64,000 nt of DNA from CAVRUD01 sp963724285 (GTDB lineage: Bacteria; Chloroflexota; Chloroflexia; Thermomicrobiales; UBA6265): contig CAVRUD010000032.1 of assembly GCA_963724285.1 (NCBI GenBank), positions 434,001 through 498,000 on the forward strand, read 5' to 3'. This document shows, one piece after another, positions 52,371 to 62,033 of the stretch; position 1 is the stretch's first letter; each line of letters opens with the position of its first letter. The notes beneath the pieces are model-generated. The model worked only from the letters and a program-made list of their open reading frames with translations, did not search any database and was not told where the DNA came from. The translations under genes were made by a program, and so were the position numbers.

Positions 52371-54959
52371 GAAGCACCTCGGTACCGGCTCCGGGCGCGC
52401 TCCCGAGCCTTTACCTGCCACTCCCGCGCCCCGACGCGAACCGCCGGCGGCGGCGCCGGTCCGTCGCTGCGGCCTCACCGCCGTCAACTCAAGAGCGAAC
52501 GCGGAGCGAGGCACCGCCACGCAAAGCCGCGGTAGTAATTGAGCAGCATGAACTGGTCGAAGAGCCTGTCCATGACGAGCCGGATCTCGACGGGCAATTC
52601 CCGGGCACACTGGCCGCCCTGAAGACACTGTTCGGCTTCGACGGGTTGCGTCCTGGGCAGGCGGCGGTCATCGCGCAATGTCCTCGCCAAGCGGGACACC
52701 CTGGCGACGATGCCGACCGGCGCGGGCAAGTCGCTCAGCTTTCAGCTGCCGGCCATGGTGCAGGACGGGGTGACCTTGGTGATCTCCCCCCTGATCGCCC
52801 TGATGAAAGACCAGGTCGAAACACTGCCCGCACCGGTACGGGCCAAGACCGTCCTGATCAACAGCACCCTCAGCATGGACGAGATGCGGCAGGCGCTGGC
52901 CGATGTCGAGGCGGGCGGGGTCAAGCTCGTCTACGCGGCCCCGGAGCGGTTGCGCCAGCACTCGTTCTTGCGCGCGCTGCGTACCGCCGGGGTCGCTCTG
53001 GTCGTCATCGACGAAGCCCACTGCATCAGCCTGTGGGGACACGACTTCCGTCCGGATTACCTTTCGATCCCGAAGGCCCTGCCGGAGTTGGGCCAACCCC
53101 CGATCCTGGCCATCACCGCCACGGCAACCCCCGCCATGGCTCAGCAGATCGGCGCGGGACTGGGCCGGGATCTGGCCCGGATACGGGTCAGCCTCTTCCG
53201 CAAGAACCTCTTCTACGAGGCCCACCGCTGCACCAACCGCGAGGACAAGGTCCGCCGCCTGGTCCAGATCTGCCTGGAGCAGAAGCAGAAGGGCGCCGGC
53301 TGCGGCATCGTCTACGTCGGCTCGCGTAAGGACGCTGAGCAACTCGCCGGGCTGCTCCGGGACCGCGGTATCGCCGCCCTCCCCTACCACGCCGGGCTCG
53401 ATCCAGGCGTTCGAGCAACGAACCAGGACCGGTTCATGGCGGGCGAACGCAACGCCCAGGTAATGGTGGCGACGGTCGCGTTCGGCATGGGCGTCAACAA
53501 GGCGGACGTGCGCTTCATCGTCCACCTTTCGCCGTCCCGTTCGCTCGAAGCCTACGCCCAGGAATCGGGCCGAGCCGGACGCGACGGCAAGCCGGCGCGC
53601 TGCATCCTCCTGTACAGCGCGACCGACCAGGCCAACCTGACCCGGCAGGCGGCGCGGGATGCTCTTGAGTTGGACGACCTGCGCACCGTCTACTCCCGGG
53701 TGAAGCGGGCTGCCTGGGGCCGCTGGGCGATCGTCGACCCGGCCGACGTGCTGCCCCCGGTCGCGCCGGACGAAGATCCGGACGATGTGATCGACGTGCG
53801 CGTGGCGATCGGCGTGCTGGAGCAGGGTGGCCTGATCGTTCGGCACCCGGACGCCCCGGCGTCGCGCACGCTGCGGCCCGCTTTCCGGGGCGCTGGGTTC
53901 GGCCAGGTAGATGCCTTGCCACTATCAGACGAAGACGCAGCGGTCTGGGGACGTATCAGGGACGGCCTGCTCTCGGAAGAGCAGGAAGACGATCAACTCA
54001 CGTTCCGGACGGCGGTCGCCTGCAACTCCTTCGATCTCACCCCGACCGACATCGAGCGCATCCTGGAAGGGCAGACCGAGTTTCGCGTGCGAGACGAACG
54101 CCGGACGGTTTGCCTCGAACTGCTGCCCGCCGATCAGCAGTCAGGCGAGCGGCTGCGTCAGGTACTGGAACGGGCGCGGGTCGAGTCGCAGCGGCGCATC
54201 GCCCAGATCATGGCCTACGCCAACGGAGGCCGATGCCGGCATGTGGTGATGGCGGCTCACCTGGGCGAGCGGCTTTCTCCCTGCGATTCCGCTTGCGATG
54301 TCTGCACCGGCGACTCGGATACAACCGCCGATCAAGCCGTCTATCGCTCACGGACCACAGCGGCCGACGCCAAGGTTGTGCTAGAGACGGTGCGGACCCT
54401 CCCCTTCCCGATGGGCAAGCCCGGGATTACGAAGATCCTGGCGGGCTCGGTCGAGAGTCGTGTCCGCTCAGACCGCACGCCCACCTTCGGCAAGCTCAAG
54501 GACTTGAGCAAGGGCCGGATCGACAGCCTGATCGACTCCCTGATCGCCGACGGCTTCCTTAACCGGAACATGGAGCACGAATACAAGATCATCACCCTGA
54601 CCGCGCGGGGCGCAAACGCCAGCGAGGACGATTTGTCCGGCTACGAGCAACGGTCAAGCATCTCCCCGTCGTCGGCAACCACGAGCCGATCGCGCGCCAA
54701 ACCGCAGGAAGCCGACGATATCCAACTCGACCCTGCCGGCGAGGCGTTGCTGGGGCGGTTGCAAGAGTGGCGCTCCCAGCGGGCCTCGCTGGACGCCATG
54801 CCGACTTATGTCATTGCTCACAATAAGGACCTCGTGGCGCTGGCCTCGATCCGGCCATCGTCAGCAGCGGCCCTGGCCTCCGTCCCCGGTTTCGGACCAT
54901 CGCGAGTGGCGAAGTACGGCGAGGAAATCCTGGCGCTGATCGCTGCTGCCGACGACTAA
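52367..54959 (+). CDS. recQ: ATP-dependent DNA helicase RecQ (frameshift near N-terminus)
   Basis: 3'-5' helicase for recombination and replication repair. TTG 52367 opens a Pro/Arg-rich region, then LKTLFGFDGLRPGQAAVIAQ (the RecQ motif 0). One extra base near 52680 breaks the frame; the rest is clean: MPTGAGKS (Walker A), VIDEAHCISLWGHDFRPDY, AITATATPAM, FGMGVNKADVRFIVH and QESGRAGRDG. A zinc-binding region with CRHVVMAAHLGE and CDSACDVC, a winged helix (TFGKLKDLSKGRIDSLIDSL) and a C-terminal HRDC domain (KDLVALASIRPSSAAALASV) follow. About 860 residues corrected; longer than E. coli RecQ (609). Confidence 0.9.
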
Positions 54960-54962
54960 TGC

Positions 54963-55110
54963 GGTCACCGAAAACCTTGGCCGGGGTCGCCGCTCGCCTC
55001 GGAGAGGCTGCCCGGTTTAGCCTGGGCCAACCCTGGGCCAACCTTGGGCCAACCCTGGGCCGTCAGCCCGGGCGGCAGGCAACAGCGGCCAACCATTCCC
55101 ACGAGCGCTC
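54963..55110. repeat. Dispersed repeat family A copy, three 11-base units
   Basis: Starts GGTCACCGAAAACCTTGGCC, then GCCTCGGAGAGGCTG, three GGGCCAACC(C/T)T units, GGGCCGT, and ends CACGAGCGCTC. It lies immediately after the recQ stop. Confidence 0.8.
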
Positions 55111-55458
55111 TCTAAGTAGGCGCTGGTAAAGACGTGCGGGGGTGTAGGCTGCCGCGAAGCGGAGGAGCAGCGATGGGGGCTGGCGGCGACCGGGCGGCGG
55201 GCGCCCCCGGGGCTGGACGGTGGCCCGCGCCGGTACGGTCGGGCACCGGGCGCTGGCGGGCCGGGCGGCGCGGCTGGAGGTGGGGCCGCTGCCCCGCTCC
55301 GGCCCCGAGCCCGACCCGCCGGGCCGCGCCCGCCGCCGCCTGGTGCCGGCCCGGTGGATCGCGGGGCGCCGCCCGCCCGGCCGCCCGGCCGCCCCACAGG
55401 CGCGCCGGACTCGCGGCCACCAACCTCCCGCCGCACCCCTTTACCAGCACCTACTTAG
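55111..55458. mobile_element. Non-autonomous element with 28-bp terminal inverted repeats
   Basis: The ends CTAAGTAGGCGCTGGTAAAG and CTTTACCAGCACCTACTTAG are inverted over about 28 bp with few mismatches. The 290-base interior is very GC-rich and has only low-complexity frames on either strand. No clear target duplication. It abuts the preceding repeat copy. MITE-like. 55459-55549 shows nothing more. Confidence 0.6.
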
Positions 55459-55549
55459 CTTACCGGCAAGTCCGGCGGAGCGCCTGCCCTCTCCAGCAGC
55501 CCGCAACACCCACCCATCCGCACCATCGTGCCAGTGCCGGTCAATCGCC

Positions 55550-56623
55550 CTACGCGAGGCGGACGCGCCGTCCGGTGCGGGCGGCCTCGTAGGCCGCGTC
55601 GATGACCCGCAGCGCCCTGGTGACATCCTCGCCCGTGACGACAGGGTCACGGTCCTCGTCAATCGCTCCGAGGAGGTCGGCGATGATCGCGGCCCCGGTT
55701 GCCCCATAGCCGGGGACCGAACGGTTGGTGTAGACGGTCTCCTGAGCGACGACCGGGTCGAGATGCGTGCCGCCGCCAAACCAGGTCAGCCGACCGTCCG
55801 GTTTGACCGTGATCGAGCCGTTCTCGCCCCGGAGCGCCAGATACCCATCTCCACCCGGCCTGGGCAGCGCATACGCGTAGTGGATGGTCCCAAGCGCCCC
55901 GCTCGCGTAGCGCAGCCCGACGGAGACCGCGTCCTCGACGTCGATCTGCGCTCCCCCAACGTTGCCCGTCATCGCCTGGACCTCGACGATCTCGTCGCCG
56001 GTCAGCCAGAGCAGTTGGTCGATGTCGTGGACGGCAAGCCAATGCAGGATCCCTCCGCCGCTCGCTCCGCCGTCGAAGATAGGGTTGCCTGGATCTCTGA
56101 CCCTCACGGAAGAGGTCGTGAAGACCGCCTCCGTCGTCAGAAGGCGGCCGAGCCTGCCATCCTGAACGATCGCTCTGGCATCGCGCCAGCCCTGCCCGTA
56201 GCGGCGTGTAAGGGCGACCGCAACCTTGACGCCGGCTTCCCGCGCGGCCAGGAAGGCGGGCTCCGCCTCCGCGGCGGTCCGCGCTCCAGGCTTGTCGACG
56301 AGCACATGGACCCCGGCCATGGCCAGGCGAGTGATCGCGCCGGGCGCCACGTTGTTCGGCAGGGTGACGAGGGCAAGGTCGAGCCGTTCGCACGCGAGCA
56401 GTGCATCCAGGTCGGTGTAGAAGGGGATCGAGCGGTAGGCCTCATCGAGGGTGGCCGGGAGGCTCACGTCATGGTGCGTGGGGCCGAGGGCCGCTCCCCG
56501 AGCCGGATCAGGGTCATACAGAGCGACAATCTCGAGCCGGTCGCGAAACAGCTCCAGGCTCTTCACCCAGCCGGTTACGTGGTAATGGTTCAGCCCCAAT
56601 ATGCCAACACGCAGGTTCGACAT
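55550..56623 (-). CDS. Gfo/Idh/MocA family oxidoreductase
   Basis: 357 residues. NAD(P)-binding fold at the N-terminus (LRVGILGLNHYHVTGWV), the family's HVLVDKPGARTAAEA with the conserved Lys-Pro, then the C-terminal beta-sheet domain (GGGILHWLAVHDIDQLLWLT, with the conserved Asp/His). ATG behind GAGGAGG. Oxidises or reduces a sugar, inositol or related compound. Divergent from the gamma-glutamyltransferase. Confidence 0.92.
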   Translation of the reverse strand: MSNLRVGILGLNHYHVTGWVKSLELFRDRLEIVALYDPDPARGAALGPTHHDVSLPATLDEAYRSIPFYTDLDALLACERLDLALVTLPNNVAPGAITRLAMAGVHVLVDKPGARTAAEAEPAFLAAREAGVKVAVALTRRYGQGWRDARAIVQDGRLGRLLTTEAVFTTSSVRVRDPGNPIFDGGASGGGILHWLAVHDIDQLLWLTGDEIVEVQAMTGNVGGAQIDVEDAVSVGLRYASGALGTIHYAYALPRPGGDGYLALRGENGSITVKPDGRLTWFGGGTHLDPVVAQETVYTNRSVPGYGATGAAIIADLLGAIDEDRDPVVTGEDVTRALRVIDAAYEAARTGRRVRLA

Positions 56624-56835
56624 CGTGCCTCCTCACCCCCGGGAAACCCGTCTGTAGTGCGCGCGCGTCCATGCGACACTGCCGGTAGTATCGCGTTGGT
56701 CGACCGGGATCGTGGACCGGGAATGTGCGTTTGGCAGGCTCCGCGGCCAGCATGGTAGCCGTGCCTCGTCGTTCACCGGGGTCGGTGTCGCATTGCCCCG
56801 GTCTCGCGGAGCAGACGAGCAGTGAGGAGGTCATC

Positions 56836-58485
56836 GTGGTCTGGGCAAACAGGGGGTTGACGCACCGGCCGATCGCCGTCGGGACGAGGGGCATGGTCGC
56901 TTCGGCCAACCAACTGGCCTCGCTCGCGGGCCTTCGCATGCTGATGCAGGGTGGAAACGCCGTCGACGCAGCGGTGGCGGTTGCCGCCGCGCTCAACGTC
57001 GTCGAACCCTACATGTCCGGAATCGGTGGCTCCGGGTACTTGATGCACTACGACGCCAAAGACCGCGAAGTCCGCGTCCTGAACTACAACGGTAACGCCC
57101 CGAAAGCCGCGAAACTCGATGCGTTCAGGAACCGGCAGGAGCAGGAGCATGGCCCGAAGTCGCCGATGATTCCGGCGGCGTGTGGCGGCTGGCTGACCGC
57201 ACTCGAAGCAAAGGGCAGACTTGATCGCGCGACCGTTTTTGCCCCGGCGATCGAGTATGCCGAACTGGGCATACCGCTCACGACAAAGAACGAGCACTTC
57301 TATCGTCAGGCATTGCGCGGCGGGCACATGGACGCACTCGCCAGGAGCGTCTTCATTCCCGGTGGAGAGGCACCGTCCGCCGGCACGATCATCCGGCAGC
57401 CAATGCTCGCCGAGACGTTCCGGCGCGTCGTCGACGGCGGCATGAACGCGTTCTATCTCGGTCCACTTGGGAGGGAGATCGTTGCCGCGGTGCAATCCCA
57501 GGATGGCCTCCTCAGCGACGAGGACATGGAGGAGTTCCAACCCTTCTGGGAAGCGCCTACGTCGATCGACTATCGCGGCTACTCGATTCACACTGCCCCA
57601 CCGCCGTGCTCCGGCATCCAGTATCTGCAGAGCCTCAAGCTGTCAGAACGGTTCGACATCGCGGGGCTGGGCCACAACAGCGCCGAGGCCATTCACGTCA
57701 TATTGGAGGCGATGAAGCTCGCAATCGCGGACCGCATCCACTACGCCTCGCTGGGCGCCGACTGCCCCACTGACGAACTGCTTTCACCGGACTACATCGC
57801 CGCACGGAGCGCGCTGATCGACGAGCGGAACGTCGGATTCAGCGAGGGGGAACGGTTCGACACGCGACTGATCGACGCCAACGCCATCCCGCCCGGCTCC
57901 CTCCGGAGCACGCACAAGGTGCCGGAGTCGACCACCCACTTCGATGTCATCGACGGTGAGGGCAATGCCGTCGCCGTAACCCAGAGCCTGGGCGACGGAT
58001 TCGGCAGCGGCGTCATGGCGGGCTCAACCGGGATCATGCTCAACAACTTCAATTACTGGTTCGACAGCAACCCGCGGAGCCCGAACGTGATCGGCCCTGG
58101 CAAACGCATCGAGATGTGCATGGCCCCGGCCGCACTGACCCACGGCGACGGCGCGCTCTTCGGCGTGATCGGCACGCCCGGATCGTTCGGCATCCTGCAG
58201 ACGACGCCGCAGATGATCATGAACGTGATCGACCACGGGTTCAGCATCCAGGCCGCGATCGAAGCCCCCCGCGTCCGCGCCTATGAAGCGACGACGATCG
58301 AGGTCGAAGCCCGCATCCCCAAGGCTGTCCGCGACGACCTTATCCGTCGCGGCCACACCATTCGCCTCATCGACGACTGGTCGTACCTCGTCGGCGGCGG
58401 CCAGGGCGCCCTCGTCGATCCGGACAGCGGCGCGTTCTACGGCGGCGCCGACCCACGGCGGGACGGCGTCGCGCTTGGGTTCTAA
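56836..58485 (+). CDS. ggt: Gamma-glutamyltransferase
   Basis: 549 residues from GTG 56836 behind GAGGAGG. Ntn-hydrolase that splits gamma-glutamyl bonds, self-cleaving. GTRGMVASANQLASLAG, GGNAVDAAVAVAAALNVVEP and SGIGGSGYLMHY are large-subunit landmarks. The nucleophile Thr is in PESTTHFDVIDGEGNAVA, then the TQSLGDGFGSGV loop and LNNFNYWF. No signal peptide is seen, so cytoplasmic or non-classical. Its TAA (58483-58485) is part of the target of the adjacent insertion sequence; the protein is unaffected. Confidence 0.93.
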   Translation: MVWANRGLTHRPIAVGTRGMVASANQLASLAGLRMLMQGGNAVDAAVAVAAALNVVEPYMSGIGGSGYLMHYDAKDREVRVLNYNGNAPKAAKLDAFRNRQEQEHGPKSPMIPAACGGWLTALEAKGRLDRATVFAPAIEYAELGIPLTTKNEHFYRQALRGGHMDALARSVFIPGGEAPSAGTIIRQPMLAETFRRVVDGGMNAFYLGPLGREIVAAVQSQDGLLSDEDMEEFQPFWEAPTSIDYRGYSIHTAPPPCSGIQYLQSLKLSERFDIAGLGHNSAEAIHVILEAMKLAIADRIHYASLGADCPTDELLSPDYIAARSALIDERNVGFSEGERFDTRLIDANAIPPGSLRSTHKVPESTTHFDVIDGEGNAVAVTQSLGDGFGSGVMAGSTGIMLNNFNYWFDSNPRSPNVIGPGKRIEMCMAPAALTHGDGALFGVIGTPGSFGILQTTPQMIMNVIDHGFSIQAAIEAPRVRAYEATTIEVEARIPKAVRDDLIRRGHTIRLIDDWSYLVGGGQGALVDPDSGAFYGGADPRRDGVALGF

Positions 58486-59929
58486 GCTCGACTTTGGCCA
58501 TTTGGAGGGTCGCTGGGTGGTAGGGTAGGCTCGTCACACTCTGTCAGGAGGAGTGGCGATGCCCACCCCGCCACCCGCGATGCGACCCCTGCTCGCCCCG
58601 TTCGCGCCACACTTCGCCCGGCGGGTGTGGCCCCACGCGCCGGTCCTGCTCGTCGGCACGATCCTCGCCCCCGGCCGGCGCACGGTCGCCGCGGCGCTGC
58701 GGGCGATGGGGCTGGACCGGCGCGCGGGCTTCGAGCGCGACCACCGGGTCCTCAACCGCGACCGGTGGTCCGGCCTGGCCGTGAGCCGCACCTTGCTGGG
58801 GCTGCTCGGCGCCGCCTTCGTCCCCGATGGGCCGCTGGTCGTCGGCATCGACGAGACGGTGGAGCGCCGCCGCGGCGCGAAGCTCGCGGCCAAGGGGATC
58901 GACCGCGACGCGGTGCGCTCCAGCCATTCGCACGTCGTCAAGGCCAGCGGGCTGCGCTGGGTCTGCCTGATGCTCCTCGTGCCCGTCCCGTGGGCGGGCC
59001 GCGTGTGGGCCCTGCCGTTCCTCACGGCCCTGGCCCCGGCCGAGCGGTACAACCGGGACCGCGGGCGGCGCCACAAGGCCCCGACCGACTGGGCGGGCCA
59101 GCTGCTCCTGGTGGTCCGGCGCTGGTGGCCCGACCGCCCCATCGTCGCGGTCGCCGACGCCCCCTACGCCGCCATCGACCTCCTGGCGCGGTGCCGCGCG
59201 GTGCGGCGGCCGGTCACGGTGGTCACGCGCCTGCGGCTCGACGCGGCGCTCTACGCCCCGGCCCCACCCCGGCGCCCGCACCAGAACGGTCGCCCCCGCG
59301 TGAACGGCGCGCGCCTCCCGACGCTGGCGGCCACCGCGGCCGATCCTGCCACCGAGTGGGCGCCCGCCACCGTCGCCAACTGGTACGGGCGCGGCCCCCG
59401 CGCCGTGGAGGTCGCGACGGACACGGCGGTCTGGTACCACTCCGGGCAGCCGCCGGTGCCGCTGCGCTGGGTGCTGGTCCGCGACCCGGCCGGCGCCTTC
59501 GACCCGCAGGCCCTGCTCTGCACCGACCAAGGCGCCGCCCCCGCGCAGATCCTGGGCTGGTTCGTGCCGCGGTGGCAACGCGAGGTCACCTTCGCGGAGG
59601 CGCGCCGCCACCGCGGGGTCGAAACCCAGCGCCAGTGGTCCGAGCCGGCGATCCGGCGCGCGCCGCCGGCGCTGCTGGGCCTGTTCGCGCTGGTGACGCT
59701 GGTGGCCCACCCGCACATGGTTGCCGGCGTCCCCGTCCGGCAGGCCGCCTGGTATCCCAAACCGCTCCCCACGTTCGCGGACGCACTCGCCTCGGTGCGG
59801 CGGGGATTGTGGGCGTCCGAGAGTTTTTGCACGTCCCCCGGCAGGGGGGACATGGCAGACGTGCCCCGCGCGGTGCTCGAGCGCTTGACCGACGCGCGTT
59901 GCTACGCGGCCTGAATGGCCAAAGTCGAG
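58486..59929 (+). mobile_element. Insertion sequence, IS701-like
   Basis: Terminal inverted repeats CTCGACTTTGGCCATT (58487-58502) and complement (59914-59929) flank a single transposase gene. CTAA occurs on both sides (58482-58485 and 59930-59933), matching the 4-bp YTAR duplication described for the IS701 family. About 1.44 kb. The element sits exactly at the stop codon of ggt. Confidence 0.82.
58559..59914 (+). CDS. DDE transposase of the IS701-like element
   Basis: About 451 residues. PLVVGIDETVERRRGAKLAA contains the first catalytic Asp, RPIVAVADAPYAAIDLL the second, and VTFAEARRHRGVETQRQW the Glu region. Intervening ASGLRWVCLMLLVPVPWAGR and APAPPRRPHQNGRPRVNG are typical of DDE_5/IS701 transposases. 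ATG 58559 behind AGGAGG is chosen; GTG 58553 is too close. Full-length and intact, so the element may still be active. Confidence 0.9.
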   Translation: MPTPPPAMRPLLAPFAPHFARRVWPHAPVLLVGTILAPGRRTVAAALRAMGLDRRAGFERDHRVLNRDRWSGLAVSRTLLGLLGAAFVPDGPLVVGIDETVERRRGAKLAAKGIDRDAVRSSHSHVVKASGLRWVCLMLLVPVPWAGRVWALPFLTALAPAERYNRDRGRRHKAPTDWAGQLLLVVRRWWPDRPIVAVADAPYAAIDLLARCRAVRRPVTVVTRLRLDAALYAPAPPRRPHQNGRPRVNGARLPTLAATAADPATEWAPATVANWYGRGPRAVEVATDTAVWYHSGQPPVPLRWVLVRDPAGAFDPQALLCTDQGAAPAQILGWFVPRWQREVTFAEARRHRGVETQRQWSEPAIRRAPPALLGLFALVTLVAHPHMVAGVPVRQAAWYPKPLPTFADALASVRRGLWASESFCTSPGRGDMADVPRAVLERLTDARCYAA

Positions 59930-59933
59930 CTAA

Positions 59934-60865
59934 GACGCTATCCGGAAAGTGAGCGTGCATGGCGGACCTTGCGGTAGACGATGAGGACGGCGGCCACCTG
60001 GACAAAGCCGAGGTCGTGGCCGGCCTGCTTCTCGGTGCGCGTCAGGAGCCGCCGGAAGCGATTGAACCAACTGTGCGCCACCTCCACCACCCAGCGCCGG
60101 GGCGGGTGGCGGTCGGGGTGCCCGGGCGGCGGCAGGGGGCGTTCCGCCCTCGCCTTGGGCGGGATCTGGGCCGTGTCGCCCCGCGCCGCCGCCTCGTCCC
60201 GGCGGCGCTGATAGTCGCAGCCCCGATCCAGCACCAACCGGGGCGGGCCGCTCGGGGCGGGCTCGACCACCGCGGCGTCGAGGAGGGCGGCCCGCTGCGT
60301 CAGGTCATGGCGATTCGCGCCGGTGACGATGACCGCGACCGGGATCCCGTTGGCCTCGGTCAGGCGGTGGCGCTTGGTGCCGGGTTTGGCGCGGTCGGTG
60401 GGGTTGCGGCCCGTGGCCGCCGCCTCGCCGGCCCCCCCTTGTTGCCGAACGGGGCCGTGACGATGCACCCGTCGGCGGCCTGCCGGTCCCAGTCCAGGCC
60501 GAGCGCGTCGTCGTACACGCGCACGAGCACCGCCCAGGCCTGCTCCAACGCCCCGCTCTCGACCCACCCCGAGAAGCGGGCGTGGCCGGTGGACGTGGGG
60601 CCGAACCGGCGCGGCGGTTCCGTCCAGTGGCTGCCCGTACGAGCCAGCCAGATCAGGCCGTCGCAGATCGCCCGGTCGTCGCGGCGGGGCCGTCCGGGTT
60701 TCGTGCGGGGCTTGTCGACCCGGAGGACCGGCTCCAGTTCCGCCCAGAGGACGTCGTCGACCGCCCAGATCGTCGGGTGGTCCCGCTTCGGGGCCGCCTC
60801 GGCGGCCGGCTGCGGGATGTCCATCCGCCAAGGCTACCACCTTACCCCACTTTCCGGAGAGCATC
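59934..60865 (-). mobile_element. Insertion sequence, IS5 family (IS427-like)
   Basis: Ends GACGCTATCCGGAAAGTG (59934) and CACTTTCCGGAGAGCATC (60865) form imperfect inverted repeats. The flanks CTAA and TTAG each fit YTAR but are not identical. 932 bp with two overlapping frames, the usual IS427 arrangement. It begins exactly where the neighbouring IS701-like duplication ends. Confidence 0.82.
59938..60824 (-). CDS. IS5-family transposase in two frames (orfA/orfB), G7 slippery run
   Basis: orfA starts at 60824 (MDIPQPAAEAAPKRDHPTIW) and carries the N-terminal DUF4096-like domain (RTKPGRPRRDDRAICDGLIW, LARTGSHWTEPPRRFGP) and the first Asp (QAADGCIVTAPFGNKGG). A run of seven G at 60438-60432 follows. 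A -1 slip leads into orfB: GTKRHRLTEANGIPVAVIV, LDRGCDYQRRRDEAA (second Asp) and RWVVEVAHSWFNRFRRLLTR (Glu). It ends KVRHARSLSG at 59938. Combined about 295 residues. Programmed frameshifting is known in this group, so the two-frame layout need not mean inactivity. Confidence 0.85.
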
Positions 60866-61008
60866 TTAGGGCTTTGAACGCGTCATTGATGGACACCTTC
60901 GACGGTGGCGGCAGATTGCAGATTGCGACGCCATCATCTGGCAGGATTCTCCGCATGGCATCAGTGAAAATTGCGGAATTCGCCTTGTTCTTGGAGACCG
61001 GCCGCCGA

Positions 61009-61290
61009 TCAAAGTCCGGCCGGGAACGTCGGGGACCCGGTTCCACCGGCCGGGATCACGACGAGACCCTGGCGAAGCGCAATCGCCGCCGCCTCTCGCC
61101 GGTTCGCCGCGCCGAGCTTGATCAGGATGCTCGCCACGTGCGACATCACCGTGCGCGGGGAGATACACAGGACGAACGCGATCTCCTTATCAGTCAGTCG
61201 CTGAACGAGCAGGACGAGGACTTCGCTCTCCCGGCCGGACAGCGTGCACGTGGGCACGGTTTCGATTTCAGCGGGGATTGATCCACGCAT
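61009..61290 (-). CDS. LuxR-type HTH protein, minimal
   Basis: 93 residues from ATG 61290 behind AGGAGG. Almost the whole protein is a LuxR/GerE helix-turn-helix: LSGRESEVLVLLVQRLTDKE, IAFVLCISPRTVMSHVASIL, IKLGAANRREAAAIALRQ. No receiver or sensor domain. Overlaps the upstream membrane protein gene by 23 bases, so the two are co-translated. It may act as a one-domain regulator tied to that membrane protein. Confidence 0.88.
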   Translation of the reverse strand: MRGSIPAEIETVPTCTLSGRESEVLVLLVQRLTDKEIAFVLCISPRTVMSHVASILIKLGAANRREAAAIALRQGLVVIPAGGTGSPTFPAGL

Positions 61291-61717
61291 GATGGCCTCC
61301 TGTTCGTCCGGTCGTGGTGAGATGTGGCTGTCTTGCTTCGGTGGAATCAGGCCGCGAGACATCCAGACGCGATGCGCGATTCACGCCGTTCCTGGTCCGC
61401 CTGACGCAATACCCAGACAGTGAGCCAACGGCAGCGACGACCAGCGTCACCACCGTCGCCAGGATGGTCTCGATCGCCTTGGCATCCTGCCAGGTCAGAT
61501 ATCCGAGCTGTGGCTCCCGTGACTCTGCCGGAGGCATCACGAGCACCATGACGCCGAGGACGAACGAGAGAGCCGGCCAACCCAGCGCCCACAGCCTCGA
61601 TTGCCGCGGCGTCCCGGCGTAGCCGACCCAAACGCCTCCGATGAAGGTCAAAGACAGGATTGCCAGGTTGTCTGGGACGAAGAACTGCTGCAGATCGCTC
61701 ATCGCCGACGACATCAT
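61268..61717 (-). CDS. Small membrane protein upstream of the LuxR-type gene
   Basis: 149 residues from ATG 61717 behind GGAGG. Three hydrophobic segments: LAILSLTFIGGVWVGYAG, LGWPALSFVLGVMVLVMPP and ILATVVTLVVAAVGSLSGYC. The C-terminal tail is basic and polar (VRRTRNGVNRASRL). Overlap with the LuxR-type gene suggests a membrane sensor/regulator pair; function is inferred only from that. Confidence 0.75.
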   Translation of the reverse strand: MMSSAMSDLQQFFVPDNLAILSLTFIGGVWVGYAGTPRQSRLWALGWPALSFVLGVMVLVMPPAESREPQLGYLTWQDAKAIETILATVVTLVVAAVGSLSGYCVRRTRNGVNRASRLDVSRPDSTEARQPHLTTTGRTGGHHAWINPR

Positions 61718-61880
61718 GTCTGCTCCTCCGACGAACCGATTGTTGGGACGGTTCGATCTTCGAGCAGAGCGACATCGCGGACATCCGAAAGGCTACGGAT
61801 TCACCGCTACCAATCGATCTTGGAGGCAATACGTAGTCAGTCGCGCAAGGCACGCCGGTGCTGACGGCCGCAATCACTAA

Positions 61881-62010
61881 AGCGCTCACCGAAGACCTTC
61901 GCCGCCGTCGCCGCTAGCCTCGGAGAGGCTGTGACTCTTAGCCCGGGCCAACCTTGGGCCGTGAGCCCCGGGCGGCCGGGGACACGCGGCCAACCGTCCC
62001 GACGAGCGCT
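61881..62010. repeat. Dispersed repeat family A copy, one 11-base unit
   Basis: AGCGCTCACCGAAGACCTTC, CTAGCCTCGGAGAGGCTGTG, one GGGCCAACCTT unit, GGGCCGTGAGCCCCGGGCGG, ending CCCGACGAGCGCTC. Lies 24 bases downstream of the MGMT-like gene's stop. Confidence 0.8.
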
Positions 62011-62033
62011 CCAAGCACGTCGTGGCAACGTGA

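Noticed and set aside
52668..53846. 392-residue minus-strand frame opposite recQ
   Set aside because: Shadow of the helicase motifs; Arg/Asp/Val pattern and no recognisable domain.
55220..56758. 512-residue plus-strand frame across the Gfo/Idh/MocA gene
   Set aside because: It begins inside the inverted-repeat element and is the complement of a well-supported oxidoreductase.
58544..59716. Long minus-strand frame opposite the IS701-like transposase
   Set aside because: Arg/His/Asp-rich shadow sequence; the plus strand carries the DDE motifs and the ribosome site.
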